A stretch of 64,000 nucleotides of DNA from Sva-07 sp964651825 (GTDB lineage Bacteria; Actinomycetota; Acidimicrobiia; Acidimicrobiales; Ilumatobacteraceae): the NCBI GenBank assembly GCA_964651825.1, contig CAZYWK010000004.1, positions 1 through 64,000 on the forward strand, given 5' to 3'. Shown in pieces: positions 53,638-62,573 of this stretch. Positions within the stretch are counted from its first letter, which is position 1. Every line of letters begins with the position of its first letter. The notes below the pieces were generated by a model. That model was not told the DNA's origin. It did not search any database and saw only the letters and a program-made list of their open reading frames with translations. A program made the position numbers and the translations under genes.

Positions 53638-55206
53638 CTACCGCATCCCGAGGGCTTTGGCCGCGGTGGGGGCGGCGCCGAGCACCGTCGCATAGACGAG
53701 TGGTTCACCCCACGTCGCGATGCCGGGAGCCCCGACGGTGTGGAGCTGGGAGTTCGCTCGTAACCAGTCGCCGTACCGGAGCCAGAGCTCACGCTCGGCG
53801 CGCCCCTTGGCCGTGAGGTTCGTACCGGTCAGCACCGTCGCCGCGAGGGCGAGCACCGGACCGAGGAACGTGACGGTCCACGCGAGCCACGAGCTCCCAC
53901 CGCTGGCGATCAGGGCGAGGACCCCCATCGCGGCCGACGCAGGGATCAGCACCCACGAGGTCAGGATCACGCGCAGCAGACCCTGCCGCCGCGCTTCGCG
54001 GAAGGCGATCCTGGAGAGCCGGCGCTTGACGGCGGGGCCACCGTCACCCCACAGCGGCGGGCCCGTCAGCGTCGCCGTCGCGGTGAGCTTGCCCTGCGGG
54101 CGCAACTCAGCCAGTACCGCTTCCTCGAACGGCGTCGTTCCACGGGCACCAGCGGGGATCCTCAACGTGTAGCGCGTCGAGTCGATGCCGTCGATCTTGA
54201 TCACACCGCGGTGCGCGAGCGACAGCAGCGTCGCTCCCACCGCGGAACGCTCGCCAGGCCCCGAGTCGCCGACCACCATCGCCACCAGAGCCGGCTCGAG
54301 ATCGCTCGGTGGGCTGAACGTCGCGTCGCGATCGATCGGCGTGTCGGGCCGATCCGCGGCGAGCGCGCGGGCGGCCGCCGCCATCCGAGAGATGATCCAC
54401 ACCGCGAGCGCCACCCACATCGCGGTGAGCAACACGGCCGCGGCGATCCGACCGATCGGAGCGCTCGAGGTCGGCTCCTCGAGCGGTTCGTCGGAGGCGG
54501 CACGCGTCGCGTCCCACACCTGGGCTGCGGTCTCACCGGTCACTGCCTCCGGCACCTCCGAGCTGGTCGGTGCATCGGGCGCGGCGGCGACGGGGAGCCA
54601 GGCGAGCATCCCCGCGGTATCCGCGCCGGGCACGACGCCGACAAATCGGAACGCTCCGTCGTCTTCGCCGGCTCGCAGCTGATCAACATCGCTGATCGCG
54701 ACCCGTGCACCGGTCAGGTCCTGGGCGAACAACGCGCCGATGATCGAACTGTGGCCGTACCCGTCGACACCGAGGTAGCAACGAGCACAGGGAAACAGCC
54801 CGTTGTTGGAGCTGTCGATGATCGCGAAGTCGACGATGACCCCGTCGCTGTAGCGGGTGACGGCGCCGACCCGTTCGTAGCTGACGGTGAGGGTGTTGCG
54901 CGACTGCACCGTCCCGTACCGCCCTGACGAGGTGCTGATCGGGACGCCGTCGGCGGTGACGAAGCGGGCCCCACTCGGCAACCGGATGTCGCTCTCGCGT
55001 ACCTGGTCGTCGCCGAAGTCGTACACGATCGTGACCGCGAGCTGGCCGTCGCTCGACACGGTCCCCGCCCACGTGATGCTCACCAGGCCGGCGAGCGGCA
55101 GGTGGTAGCGCACATCCGGTTGGCGGGCCCGCAGCCACGCCTGGAGCGGGAGCAGCCCGAGGACGAGCACCAGCACGACGGCGGGGAGGCGATGGAGGGT
55201 CCGCAC
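53638..55206 (-). CDS. DUF2207 membrane protein
   Basis: 522 residues from GTG 55206. An N-terminal hydrophobic helix (VVLVLVLGLLPLQAWL), an exterior N-terminal domain (~30-230), a transmembrane helix (~260-280, AAAVLLTAMWVALAVWII), then a cytosolic DUF2207 part with LLSLAHRGVIKIDG and two more helices (~430-470), and the typical end LWLRYGDWLRAN...VYATVLGAAPTAAKAL. DUF2207 proteins are predicted envelope proteins without known function. Its start is 1 nt after the stop of the upstream lipoprotein gene. Confidence 0.85.
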   Translation of the reverse strand: MRTLHRLPAVVLVLVLGLLPLQAWLRARQPDVRYHLPLAGLVSITWAGTVSSDGQLAVTIVYDFGDDQVRESDIRLPSGARFVTADGVPISTSSGRYGTVQSRNTLTVSYERVGAVTRYSDGVIVDFAIIDSSNNGLFPCARCYLGVDGYGHSSIIGALFAQDLTGARVAISDVDQLRAGEDDGAFRFVGVVPGADTAGMLAWLPVAAAPDAPTSSEVPEAVTGETAAQVWDATRAASDEPLEEPTSSAPIGRIAAAVLLTAMWVALAVWIISRMAAAARALAADRPDTPIDRDATFSPPSDLEPALVAMVVGDSGPGERSAVGATLLSLAHRGVIKIDGIDSTRYTLRIPAGARGTTPFEEAVLAELRPQGKLTATATLTGPPLWGDGGPAVKRRLSRIAFREARRQGLLRVILTSWVLIPASAAMGVLALIASGGSSWLAWTVTFLGPVLALAATVLTGTNLTAKGRAERELWLRYGDWLRANSQLHTVGAPGIATWGEPLVYATVLGAAPTAAKALGMR

Positions 55207-55207
55207 T

Positions 55208-55837
55208 TCAGTTCTGATCCACGACCGTGACGGTTCCGTCGAGGTCCGCGAAGAGGATGGCCAGGCTGCCGCGAGCGTCGACGAGGTTCATCCGCCATGA
55301 CAGGCCGAGGTCGTAGGACAGCTCGATGCTCAGACGTGGCATGTCGATCTGCAGCGTCGGATACCGCTCGGCGAGGCCGTCGACGAGCGCGGTGATCGCG
55401 TCGACACGTATCGCCGAGATGGGGAACGTCGTGTCCTCTTCCATGAACCGGGGCTCGCCGACGGAGATCCCGGAGCTCTCCGACCAGTAGATGCCGCGCT
55501 CCCGGCTCGGTGACTCCGGGTCGATGATCGTGGCCCAGACGTTCTCGTCGTCGAAGTACAGATCGCTGATCCGATCCACCCCGGGGAACTCGGTGTGCAG
55601 GTCGTCGAGTGCCGGCCCGAGAATCCTCGGATCGGAGTCCGGGCCCTCCGCAGTGAGCCCAGCGGTGTCGCGCAGCACGAGCGCGTCGAGCTGTGGCGAC
55701 TCCGCTGGTGTGGCCGGTTGCGGAGCGAACGCCGGCGCGGTGACCTCGCGGGCGTCGTCGTAGGAGACGCTCCGTGTGCTGCACCCGGTGAGCGCGACCG
55801 CAACCACAGCGATCGGCATCCATCGGTCCGCACCCAC
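55208..55837 (-). CDS. Putative lipoprotein
   Basis: 209 residues from GTG 55837. Signal WMPIAVVAVALTGC with lipobox cysteine at ~19. The mature part is mixed alpha/beta with no family I recognise. One stretch (DLHTEFPGVDRISDLYFDDENVWATIIDPES) looks like a sensor-like or BON-like fold, but this is weak. It ends 1 nt before the DUF2207 gene, so both may form one envelope complex. Confidence 0.7.
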   Translation of the reverse strand: MGADRWMPIAVVAVALTGCSTRSVSYDDAREVTAPAFAPQPATPAESPQLDALVLRDTAGLTAEGPDSDPRILGPALDDLHTEFPGVDRISDLYFDDENVWATIIDPESPSRERGIYWSESSGISVGEPRFMEEDTTFPISAIRVDAITALVDGLAERYPTLQIDMPRLSIELSYDLGLSWRMNLVDARGSLAILFADLDGTVTVVDQN

Positions 55838-55894
55838 GCTGCGTTTCTACTCCCGCCGGGACCTCGGGCGAGCCATCGTGCGCGAACCGCGGCG

Positions 55895-56890
55895 TCACCA
55901 GTGGCGAAGGTCGACCGGCCAGCGGTCGACGACCGCGCCGTCCTCGTGGACCCACAGCTGTTCGTGTCGCGCGACGGTGGGGTCGACGTGGGCGGGCCAG
56001 ATCGTGGTCCGGTCGCCGACGTTCCAGTCACCGAGCTCGCGGGGCAGCAGCGTGGTGTGTTCGTCGGAGCAGAAGAAGACCTCGCCGTCGTCCCACGCCG
56101 GATTGCCGTGGTCCATCCCGAGCGACTTGAGTCCGGCGTCGATGACGATCCAGCCCTTCTGGTTCACCGAGATCACGGTGGCGAGCACCGACAGCGCCTG
56201 CTCGAACGGCAGGTCCAGTTCGGCGTACTGCGTGTCCATCAGCGTGTACGAACCGGCCTGGATCTCGGTGCACCACTCGTTCACGTCGTAGGTGCCGGTC
56301 CCGCCGCCCGACACGATGTCGCCACCGACCGTGTCGTGGGCCTGGAGGAGCAGCGCCATCGCCGCGCCGACCTTCTCGATCCGCTCGGCACGGTCGCGGA
56401 CCATCATCAAGTGGCCCTCGTAACCCATCACGCCGCGGACGTCGAGCCCGGCCGACCGGGCGCGCTCGGCGAGCCGGCCGGCGTCGTCGACAGCGCAGCC
56501 ACAGCGGGGCAGGCCGACCTCGACGTCGATGAGCACCGACCGGATGCCGCCCCGGATCGCCGCGTCGAGCGTGGCGTCGGAGTCGATCGCGACCGTGATG
56601 TTGGCCGCATCCGCGAGCCGGCCGAGACGTGCGGTGTCGAGCGTTTCGTTCGCCAGCAGGAGGTCGTCGGTGAAGCCGGCGGCGACCATCCCCTCGATCT
56701 CGCGGGGCGTGGCCGCGCAGAACGACGTGTGGCCGGCCGCGACGAGACGCCCGGCGAGCGCCGTCGATTTGAACGCCTTGACGTGCGGCCGGAGCGCGCT
56801 CCCGGGTCGGCGGGCACTCATCGCCGCCACGTTCCGGTCGAACGTCGGTCGGTCGACGAGCAGCGCAGGGGTGGGCACAGCGTCGAGCAC
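55895..56890 (-). CDS. D-threonine aldolase / alanine racemase N-fold PLP enzyme
   Basis: 331 residues from GTG 56890. The alanine racemase N-terminal barrel motif RPHVKAFKS provides the PLP lysine; GGGTGTYD binds the phosphate; and the C-terminal part has DEHTTLLPRELGDWNVGDRTTIWPAHVDPTVA, the metal-binding H-x-D region of the D-threonine aldolase/DSD1 family. It probably acts on D-beta-hydroxy amino acids or D-serine. Divergent from the class V aminotransferase gene with a 22-nt gap holding overlapping promoters, so both may be co-regulated. Confidence 0.88.
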   Translation of the reverse strand: MLDAVPTPALLVDRPTFDRNVAAMSARRPGSALRPHVKAFKSTALAGRLVAAGHTSFCAATPREIEGMVAAGFTDDLLLANETLDTARLGRLADAANITVAIDSDATLDAAIRGGIRSVLIDVEVGLPRCGCAVDDAGRLAERARSAGLDVRGVMGYEGHLMMVRDRAERIEKVGAAMALLLQAHDTVGGDIVSGGGTGTYDVNEWCTEIQAGSYTLMDTQYAELDLPFEQALSVLATVISVNQKGWIVIDAGLKSLGMDHGNPAWDDGEVFFCSDEHTTLLPRELGDWNVGDRTTIWPAHVDPTVARHEQLWVHEDGAVVDRWPVDLRHW

Positions 56891-56896
56891 GCTGCC

Positions 56897-56906
56897 ACAC
56901 TACGTT
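56897..56906. promoter_or_regulatory. Overlapping divergent -10 elements sharing one TA
   Basis: On the plus strand TACGTT (56901-56906) is 6 nt before GTG 56913. On the minus strand TAGTGT (56902-56897) is 6 nt before GTG 56890. Both share the TA at 56901-56902, so the two polymerases cannot occupy the site together and the genes should be mutually exclusive or share a regulator. Both mRNAs would be leaderless. Confidence 0.55.
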
Positions 56907-56912
56907 TGCGGC

Positions 56913-58169
56913 GTGCCCGCCGGCTCCCCCCTCGATCTCGACTTCGTGCGAGCCCAGTTCCCGGCGTTCGCCGTGGGGGCCAACGCCGGGCAGTCGTTCT
57001 TCGAGAACGCCGGTGGATCGTTCGCCTGCGGTCAGACGATCGAGGCGTTGACGTCGTACTACGTCGAGACGAAGGTGCAGCCGTATGCCACCTACGTAAC
57101 GTCGGCATCCGCGGGGGCGGCGATGGATCGGTCGCGCGATCGCTGGGCGCAGGCGCTCGGCGTCGAGACCCGGGAGGTGGTGTTCGGCCCGTCGACGTCG
57201 ATGAACACCTACGTGCTGGCCCAAGCGTTCAGCGCTGGCTTCGGGCCCGGCGACGAGGTGGTCGTCACCAACCAGGACCACGAGGCCAACACCGGAGCGA
57301 TCCGCCGCGCCGCGGAGCGGGCCGGCTGCACGATCCGTGAGTGGCGCACCGACCCGACGACCGGTCTGCTCGACCTCGGTGCGTTCACCGAACTGCTGAC
57401 CGATCGCACGGTGCTCGTCACGGTGCCGCACGCGTCGAACATCGTCGGCCAGGAGAACGATGTCGCGGCGGTCGCCGCCGCCGCGCACCGGGTCGGCGCT
57501 CGGGTCGTGGTCGATGGCGTGTCGTACGCCCCGCACACGTTCCCCGACGTCGCGGCCCTCGACGCCGACATCTATCTGTTCAGCCTCTACAAGACGTACT
57601 CGGTGCATCAGGGCCTGATGGTCGTGCGCAACGGGCTGATCGACGAGCTCTCGAACCAGAGCCACTTCTTCAACGACCGTGTGGCGGACAAGCGGCTCAA
57701 TCCGGCCGGTCCCGATCACGCCCAGGTCGCGGCGGCCGGCGCGGTGCTGGACTACGTCGAACTGCTGCACGCTCATCACGGCGGAGACGTCACCGGTGGC
57801 CTGCGTGCGGCGACCGCGAGCGTGTCGGCGCTCTGGCGGCGACACGAGGACGCATTCACGCCACGATTGCTCGACGCATTGAGCGGCCGCGATGACGTTC
57901 GTCTGCTCGGCCCCGCGTCGGTCGGCGCCGGGCTGCACCGCTGTCCCACAGTCGCGTTCGTGCCCCACCGGCTCGAACCCGTCGACGTGGCGCAGGCGCT
58001 CGTCGATCGGGGCATCCAGACCAGCTCGGGTCACTACTACGCGTGGCGGGTGCTCGATGGGCTCGGTGTCGACCCCGACCGTGGTGTGGTCCGGCTGTCT
58101 GGCGTCCACTACACGTCGCCGGAGGATGTCGACCGTGCCGTCGACGCTCTGATCGAGGTACTGGGATGA
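56913..58169 (+). CDS. PLP-dependent class V aminotransferase / cysteine desulfurase-like
   Basis: 418 residues from GTG 56913; the frame to 56529 overlaps the D-threonine aldolase gene. Class V motifs: FFENAGGSFACGQTIEAL, VVFGPSTSMNTYVLAQAF, VVTNQDHEANTGAIR, VVVDGVSYAPH, and the PLP lysine in LYLFSLYKTYSVHQG. This set is typical of cysteine-desulfurase-like proteins in actinobacteria of unknown specificity; no active-site Cys loop like that of IscS is evident. Its stop overlaps the next ATG (ATGA at 58166-58169). Confidence 0.88.
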   Translation: MPAGSPLDLDFVRAQFPAFAVGANAGQSFFENAGGSFACGQTIEALTSYYVETKVQPYATYVTSASAGAAMDRSRDRWAQALGVETREVVFGPSTSMNTYVLAQAFSAGFGPGDEVVVTNQDHEANTGAIRRAAERAGCTIREWRTDPTTGLLDLGAFTELLTDRTVLVTVPHASNIVGQENDVAAVAAAAHRVGARVVVDGVSYAPHTFPDVAALDADIYLFSLYKTYSVHQGLMVVRNGLIDELSNQSHFFNDRVADKRLNPAGPDHAQVAAAGAVLDYVELLHAHHGGDVTGGLRAATASVSALWRRHEDAFTPRLLDALSGRDDVRLLGPASVGAGLHRCPTVAFVPHRLEPVDVAQALVDRGIQTSSGHYYAWRVLDGLGVDPDRGVVRLSGVHYTSPEDVDRAVDALIEVLG

Positions 58170-60658
58170 CGGCGTCGGTGGAGGCGGAGCCGGCGAACCC
58201 GATCGAGTCCGGCTCGCAGCACGTCCTGCGCGCCGGTGACCGCCAATTCTGGCGGCGTCACCCCGGCGACATCGCCCGGCTCGTCGCCCGCAGCCTGGTC
58301 CTGCTCCTGCTCCTCCTCGTCACCGAGGCCGCGCCGGGCATCGTGCGCGACGTCTCGGAGAACGTCGTCTACCTGTTCGGAGATCTGCCCAACGCCGTTC
58401 GGTATGCCCTGGTCGGGGCCGCCCAGTTGACGATCGTCGCCATCCCGTTGGTCGTGCTCTCGTGGCTCGTGCTCCGGCGCACGTGGCAGGAGACGGCGCT
58501 CGTGCTCGGCGCGGCCCTCGCCGGCGGGATCGTGATGGCGTTGCTGTCCGGCTGGCTGACACGGGCTGCGCCGCCCATTCCGATCGCCGACCTGCAGTCG
58601 GCATCGTTCCTCCCGACCGACTTCCCATCGGCGTCGTACCTCTCGGCGCTCGTCGCCGGCACCACGGCGGCCGCGCCGCTGATGCCCGACGCGTGGCGCC
58701 GGATGTCGTGGGCCGCGGTGGCCGTTGCCGTCGTGGCGCGGTTCATGAGCGCGACCACCGTGCCGGTCAACGTCGTGACCACCGTCGCGCTCGGCAGCGT
58801 GGTCGGCAGCCTGGTCTTGGTGGCCATCGGGTCGCCACGCCGCCGGCCCGGCGCCCTTTCGCTCACCGCTGATCTGGCAGCCGCCGGCTTCGCGATCGAT
58901 GACCTGCACGACGAGACGGCACATTCGGGCCGCCGCTCGTACCTCGGAACGTCGCGAGGGACCGAGGTGGAGGTCGTGTACATCGATCGCGACGACCGCG
59001 ACGTCGATCTGCTCGCCCGCACGGTCAGAGCGATCAGGGTGCGCGACGTCGACGAGCAGGGCCTGTCGTTCCGCCCCGCGCAGCGTGTCCAGCACCAGGC
59101 GGTCGTCACGCTGCTCGCGCTGCAGGCCGGGTCACGGGTGCCAGCGGTCAGATCCGTTGCACCGGCCGAGCGGGAGAGCGCCATCATCGTGCTCGACCGG
59201 CCCGCCGGCTCGACACTCGCCGAGCTGAAGCCACCCCCACCCCCATCCCCACCGGTCACCGAGTCGACGGTCGGTGAAGCCGTGCCCGTCTCCGAGGCCG
59301 CGCTCGACGACCTGTGGCGTCAGGTCGGGTTCCTCCACGCGAGCCGGATCGCGCACCGTGCGCTCACGCTGTCGAACCTCGTGGTCGACGGTGACGTCGC
59401 CACGATCGCCGGGCTCGAGAACGCCCGGCTCGCAGCGAACGACGAGCAGCTCGCTCTCGACGCCGCCGAGCTGCTCGTGTCGACCGCGCTGGTCGTCGGC
59501 ATCGAGCGGGCCGTCGCGGCCGCGATGCGGGGCATCGATCGCGACGAGCTCATCGCCGCGCTGGCCTTCATCCAGCCGCCGGCACTGCCGCCGCAGACGC
59601 GCAAGGCGGCCAAGAAGCCGAAGGGCTTCGTCGCCGATGTTCGCACCGCCCTTCAGGACGCCCTCGGCGTCGAGGCGGTCGAACTGGTCGAACTGGAACG
59701 CCTGAGCCTCACCAAGCTGCTCACGTGGTTCGGCTTCGTCGTCCTCGCCTACTTCCTGCTGAGCCTCGTGTCGACCTGGTCCGAGATCAGCGCCGAGATG
59801 TCGGGCCTCAACTGGTGGTGGGTCGTACCGATCGTGACCGTCACGCTGCTCGGCACGGTCACCGGGGCGATCTCGCTGATGGGGTCGGTGCTGCGGCCGC
59901 TGCCGCTCGGCGACACCACGATCGTCATGTTCGGCCAGTCGTTCCTCAACCGGTTCACGCCGATGAACGCCGGCGGAATGGCGATGCGCATCCGCTACCT
60001 CCAGAAGGGCGGGACCGACGTCACGGTGGCGTCCGCCGCGATCGGGCTCACCTCGGCAGCGAGCGGCGTGATGCAGGTGCTGCTTATCGCCTTCTTCCTG
60101 CTGTGGAGCAGCACCGACCCGACCGACGACGCGAAGGGCACCGACCCGAGCAGCGGTTCGTCCGCCAGCACGATCGTGACGGTGGCGATCATCGTGGCGA
60201 TCGCGCTCGTGCTCGCCGGCATCGTGTTCTGGCTCTCGCCCAAGCTGCGACGGCTCATCGTGAACTTCGTCAAGTCGACGATCGAGAAGATTCGCCACGA
60301 CTTCGGCGAGCTCGCCCGCCAGCCCACGAAGCTGCTGATGCTCTTCGGTGGCGCTGGGGCGGGCAAGCTGCTCACGATCATCGCCTTCGTGATGTCGTGC
60401 CGGGCGTTCGAGATCGACATCTCCTTCGCGCAGCTCGGGGCGATGTACCTGGTCGCCAACACGATCGCGTCGACCGTGCCCACCCCGGGCGGCGTCGGCG
60501 CCATCGAGGCCGCCCTCGTGCTGGTGCTCACCAACAACGGCGTCGACGAAGGCACCGCGTGGGCGGCGACCCTGCTGTTCCGCTTGATCACCTACTGGTT
60601 CCCCACCATCCCCGGCTACCTCGGCCTCCGCCTCAGCCGCACCCGCGAACTCATCTGA
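58166..60658 (+). CDS. Lysylphosphatidylglycerol synthase/flippase-like (UPF0104) protein with pseudokinase region
   Basis: 830 residues from ATG 58166. An N-terminal multi-helix membrane domain (~35-225), a cytosolic middle (~230-510) that aligns by eye to an ABC1/RIO-like kinase, then the C-terminal flippase-like domain (~530-830; SFLNRFTPMNAGGMAMRIRYL, PTPGGVGAIEA). The middle lacks catalysis: HRALTLSN replaces HRD and AGLENA replaces DFG. Such proteins in actinobacteria may move lipids; exact substrate unknown. Overlaps the upstream aminotransferase-like gene by 4 nt. Confidence 0.85.
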   Translation: MTASVEAEPANPIESGSQHVLRAGDRQFWRRHPGDIARLVARSLVLLLLLLVTEAAPGIVRDVSENVVYLFGDLPNAVRYALVGAAQLTIVAIPLVVLSWLVLRRTWQETALVLGAALAGGIVMALLSGWLTRAAPPIPIADLQSASFLPTDFPSASYLSALVAGTTAAAPLMPDAWRRMSWAAVAVAVVARFMSATTVPVNVVTTVALGSVVGSLVLVAIGSPRRRPGALSLTADLAAAGFAIDDLHDETAHSGRRSYLGTSRGTEVEVVYIDRDDRDVDLLARTVRAIRVRDVDEQGLSFRPAQRVQHQAVVTLLALQAGSRVPAVRSVAPAERESAIIVLDRPAGSTLAELKPPPPPSPPVTESTVGEAVPVSEAALDDLWRQVGFLHASRIAHRALTLSNLVVDGDVATIAGLENARLAANDEQLALDAAELLVSTALVVGIERAVAAAMRGIDRDELIAALAFIQPPALPPQTRKAAKKPKGFVADVRTALQDALGVEAVELVELERLSLTKLLTWFGFVVLAYFLLSLVSTWSEISAEMSGLNWWWVVPIVTVTLLGTVTGAISLMGSVLRPLPLGDTTIVMFGQSFLNRFTPMNAGGMAMRIRYLQKGGTDVTVASAAIGLTSAASGVMQVLLIAFFLLWSSTDPTDDAKGTDPSSGSSASTIVTVAIIVAIALVLAGIVFWLSPKLRRLIVNFVKSTIEKIRHDFGELARQPTKLLMLFGGAGAGKLLTIIAFVMSCRAFEIDISFAQLGAMYLVANTIASTVPTPGGVGAIEAALVLVLTNNGVDEGTAWAATLLFRLITYWFPTIPGYLGLRLSRTRELI

Positions 60659-60660
60659 AT

Positions 60661-60682
60661 CGATTGGCTCGGCCTCACGGCG
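60661..60682 (+). repeat. Dispersed intergenic repeat, half-copy C
   Basis: CGATTGGCTCGGCCTCACGGCG starts 3 nt after the stop of the UPF0104 gene and is identical over 22 nt to the start of copy B. The rest diverges, with a faint second arm (ATTGGCTTGGGCTG). Confidence 0.75.
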
Positions 60683-60748
60683 GATCTCGTTGCGGCACGC
60701 GATGCATTGGCTTGGGCTGTCGGGCACGGCGCATCACCCGCTGCCACG

Positions 60749-60754
60749 TAAAGT
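60749..60754 (+). promoter_or_regulatory. -10 element for purE, predicted leaderless
   Basis: TAAAGT ends 6 nt before the GTG start of purE at 60761; +1 would fall on the start codon. Confidence 0.5.
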
Positions 60755-60760
60755 GCGGGC

Positions 60761-61255
60761 GTGAGTGGTGGGGCGATCGTCGGTGTGGTGATGGGGTCGT
60801 CGAGCGACTGGGCGACGATGTCGAAGGCGGTCGAAGTGCTCGCCGAGTTCGGCGTTCCGCACGAGGCGAAGGTCGTGAGCGCCCACCGCATGCCCGACGA
60901 GATGTTCGCCTACGCCGAGGGTGCCGAGGGCCGGGGGTTGCGGGCGATCATCGCCGGTGCCGGGGGAGCTGCACATCTGCCGGGAATGCTGGCAGCCAAG
61001 ACGATCGTGCCGGTGCTCGGCGTGCCCGTCGCGTCGCGGCATCTCTCGGGGCAGGACTCGCTGTACTCGATCGTGCAGATGCCTGCCGGTGTGCCGGTCG
61101 CGACGTTCGCCATCGGCGAGGCGGGCGCCACGAATGCGGCCCTGTTCGCGGTGGCCCTGCTCGCCTCGACCGATCCCGAGCTGGCGTCAGCGCTGCATGC
61201 CGCGCGGACTCGACGCCACGACGCCGCCGCGGCCTCCGAGCTTCCACCGGCATGA
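60761..61255 (+). CDS. purE: N5-carboxyaminoimidazole ribonucleotide mutase
   Basis: 164 residues. Class I PurE: VGVVMGSSSDWATMSKAVEVLAEFG, the catalytic histidine in VSAHRMPDEM, IIAGAGGAAHLPGMLAAKT and LSGQDSLYSIVQMPAGVPVATFAIG. Converts N5-CAIR to CAIR in purine synthesis. GTG 60761. Pairs with purK 22 nt downstream. Confidence 0.96.
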   Translation: MSGGAIVGVVMGSSSDWATMSKAVEVLAEFGVPHEAKVVSAHRMPDEMFAYAEGAEGRGLRAIIAGAGGAAHLPGMLAAKTIVPVLGVPVASRHLSGQDSLYSIVQMPAGVPVATFAIGEAGATNAALFAVALLASTDPELASALHAARTRRHDAAAASELPPA

Positions 61256-61277
61256 CAGGTCGCCCGGTCGATCGCCG

Positions 61278-62417
61278 ATGAGCACGACCCCCGTCGTCCC
61301 GCCCGCGACCATCGGGATGCTCGGTGGCGGCCAACTCGGCCGCTACGCGCTGATGGCTGCACGCACGATGGGCTATCGCACCCTCGTGGTCGATCCCGAC
61401 CCCTCGGCTCCGGCCGGCGCGGTCGCCGACGACCATCTCGTCACCGCCTACGACGATCCGGGCTCGCTGCAGCGGATGGTGCTCGACTGTGACGTCGTCA
61501 CCACCGAGTTCGAGAACCCGCCCGCGGACGCGCTCGACCACCTCGCCGGGCGGCTCCGGGTGGCGCCGTCGCCGGATGCGTTCCGGGTCGCGCAGGACCG
61601 CATCGCGGAGAAGCGATTCCTCGTCGACAACGGGTTCCCGGTCGGCCCGTACGGGGTGCTCGAACGGGCCGACCAACCCCTCGACGGCTCGATCGTCGCC
61701 GACGCGGGAGCGATCGTGAAGACGGCCCGCCTCGGCTATGACGGCAAGGGCCAGCGTCGCGTCGCGACCGTGCCCGAGCTCCATGCGGCGTGGGCCGAGC
61801 TCGGCGGTGTGCCCTGTGTGGTCGAGCGTCGGCTCGACTTCGAGCTGGAGCTGAGCGCGCTGGTCGCCCGCACCGCCGACGGCCGGAGCGAGGCATGGCC
61901 GGTCGCCGAGAACCGGCACGTCGACGGCATCCTCGACGTGTCGGTCGTTCCGGCCGTGGTGTCGCCGTCGGTCGCGGATCGTGCGGTGGGGCTGGCGACA
62001 GCGATCGCCGATGCGCTCGCCTACGTTGGAGTCCTCGCCGTCGAGTTGTTCCTCGTCGACGGTGAGTTGCTCGTCAACGAGCTCGCCCCTCGGCCCCACA
62101 ACAGCGGGCACTGGACCCTCGATGCCAGCGTGACGAGCCAGTTCGAGCAGCAGATCCGGGCGGTGTGCGGCGTGGGTCTCGGCCCCACGACGATGACCGC
62201 GCCGAGCATCGCCATGGTCAACCTGCTCGGCGACGTGTGGGCGAACGGCGACCCCGACTGGGCGGTCGTGCTCGACGAGCCCCGCGCCAAGCTCCACCTG
62301 TACGGCAAGGCCGAGCCCCGTCCCGGCCGCAAGATGGGCCACCTCACGGTGACGTCACGAGTCGCCACCGAAGCCGTCGACCGCGCCCTCGAACTCCGCG
62401 CCCTCGCCACCCGCTGA
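61278..62417 (+). CDS. purK: N5-carboxyaminoimidazole ribonucleotide synthase
   Basis: 379 residues from ATG 61278. ATP-grasp enzyme: IGMLGGGQLGRYALMAA, TEFENPPADALDHLA, TARLGYDGKGQRRV, VERRLDFELELSALVAR, and NELAPRPHNSGHWTLDA. Makes N5-CAIR from AIR, bicarbonate and ATP, which PurE then rearranges. Together with PurE it forms the bacterial two-step route. The longer frame to 60921 overlaps purE and was rejected. Confidence 0.95.
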   Translation: MSTTPVVPPATIGMLGGGQLGRYALMAARTMGYRTLVVDPDPSAPAGAVADDHLVTAYDDPGSLQRMVLDCDVVTTEFENPPADALDHLAGRLRVAPSPDAFRVAQDRIAEKRFLVDNGFPVGPYGVLERADQPLDGSIVADAGAIVKTARLGYDGKGQRRVATVPELHAAWAELGGVPCVVERRLDFELELSALVARTADGRSEAWPVAENRHVDGILDVSVVPAVVSPSVADRAVGLATAIADALAYVGVLAVELFLVDGELLVNELAPRPHNSGHWTLDASVTSQFEQQIRAVCGVGLGPTTMTAPSIAMVNLLGDVWANGDPDWAVVLDEPRAKLHLYGKAEPRPGRKMGHLTVTSRVATEAVDRALELRALATR

Positions 62418-62421
62418 CACC

Positions 62422-62521
62422 CCGTTCGGCTGGCCCCGTCCCGACGCACGACGTCGTTCGTTCTGGCCCCGTCCCCGAACGCACGCCCCGTTCGTTTCGG
62501 CCCCGTCCCCAAACGCGCGGG
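62422..62521. repeat. ~33-bp imperfect tandem repeat (3 copies)
   Basis: Three units built on GTTCG ... GGCCCCGTCCC ... ACGCACG follow the purK stop. Units 2 and 3 each have complementary ends (GTTCG/CGAAC; CGTTT/AAACG), so they may fold as small hairpins in the purK 3' region. Confidence 0.65.
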
Positions 62522-62573
62522 GAGCGATGAGCGAGCGGTGCCAATGCTGCACCGTTGACTCGTCGCATCTCGT

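Noticed and set aside
62422..62521. Tandem repeat as a possible CRISPR array
   Set aside because: Units are imperfect, no unique spacers separate them, and no cas gene is in the window.
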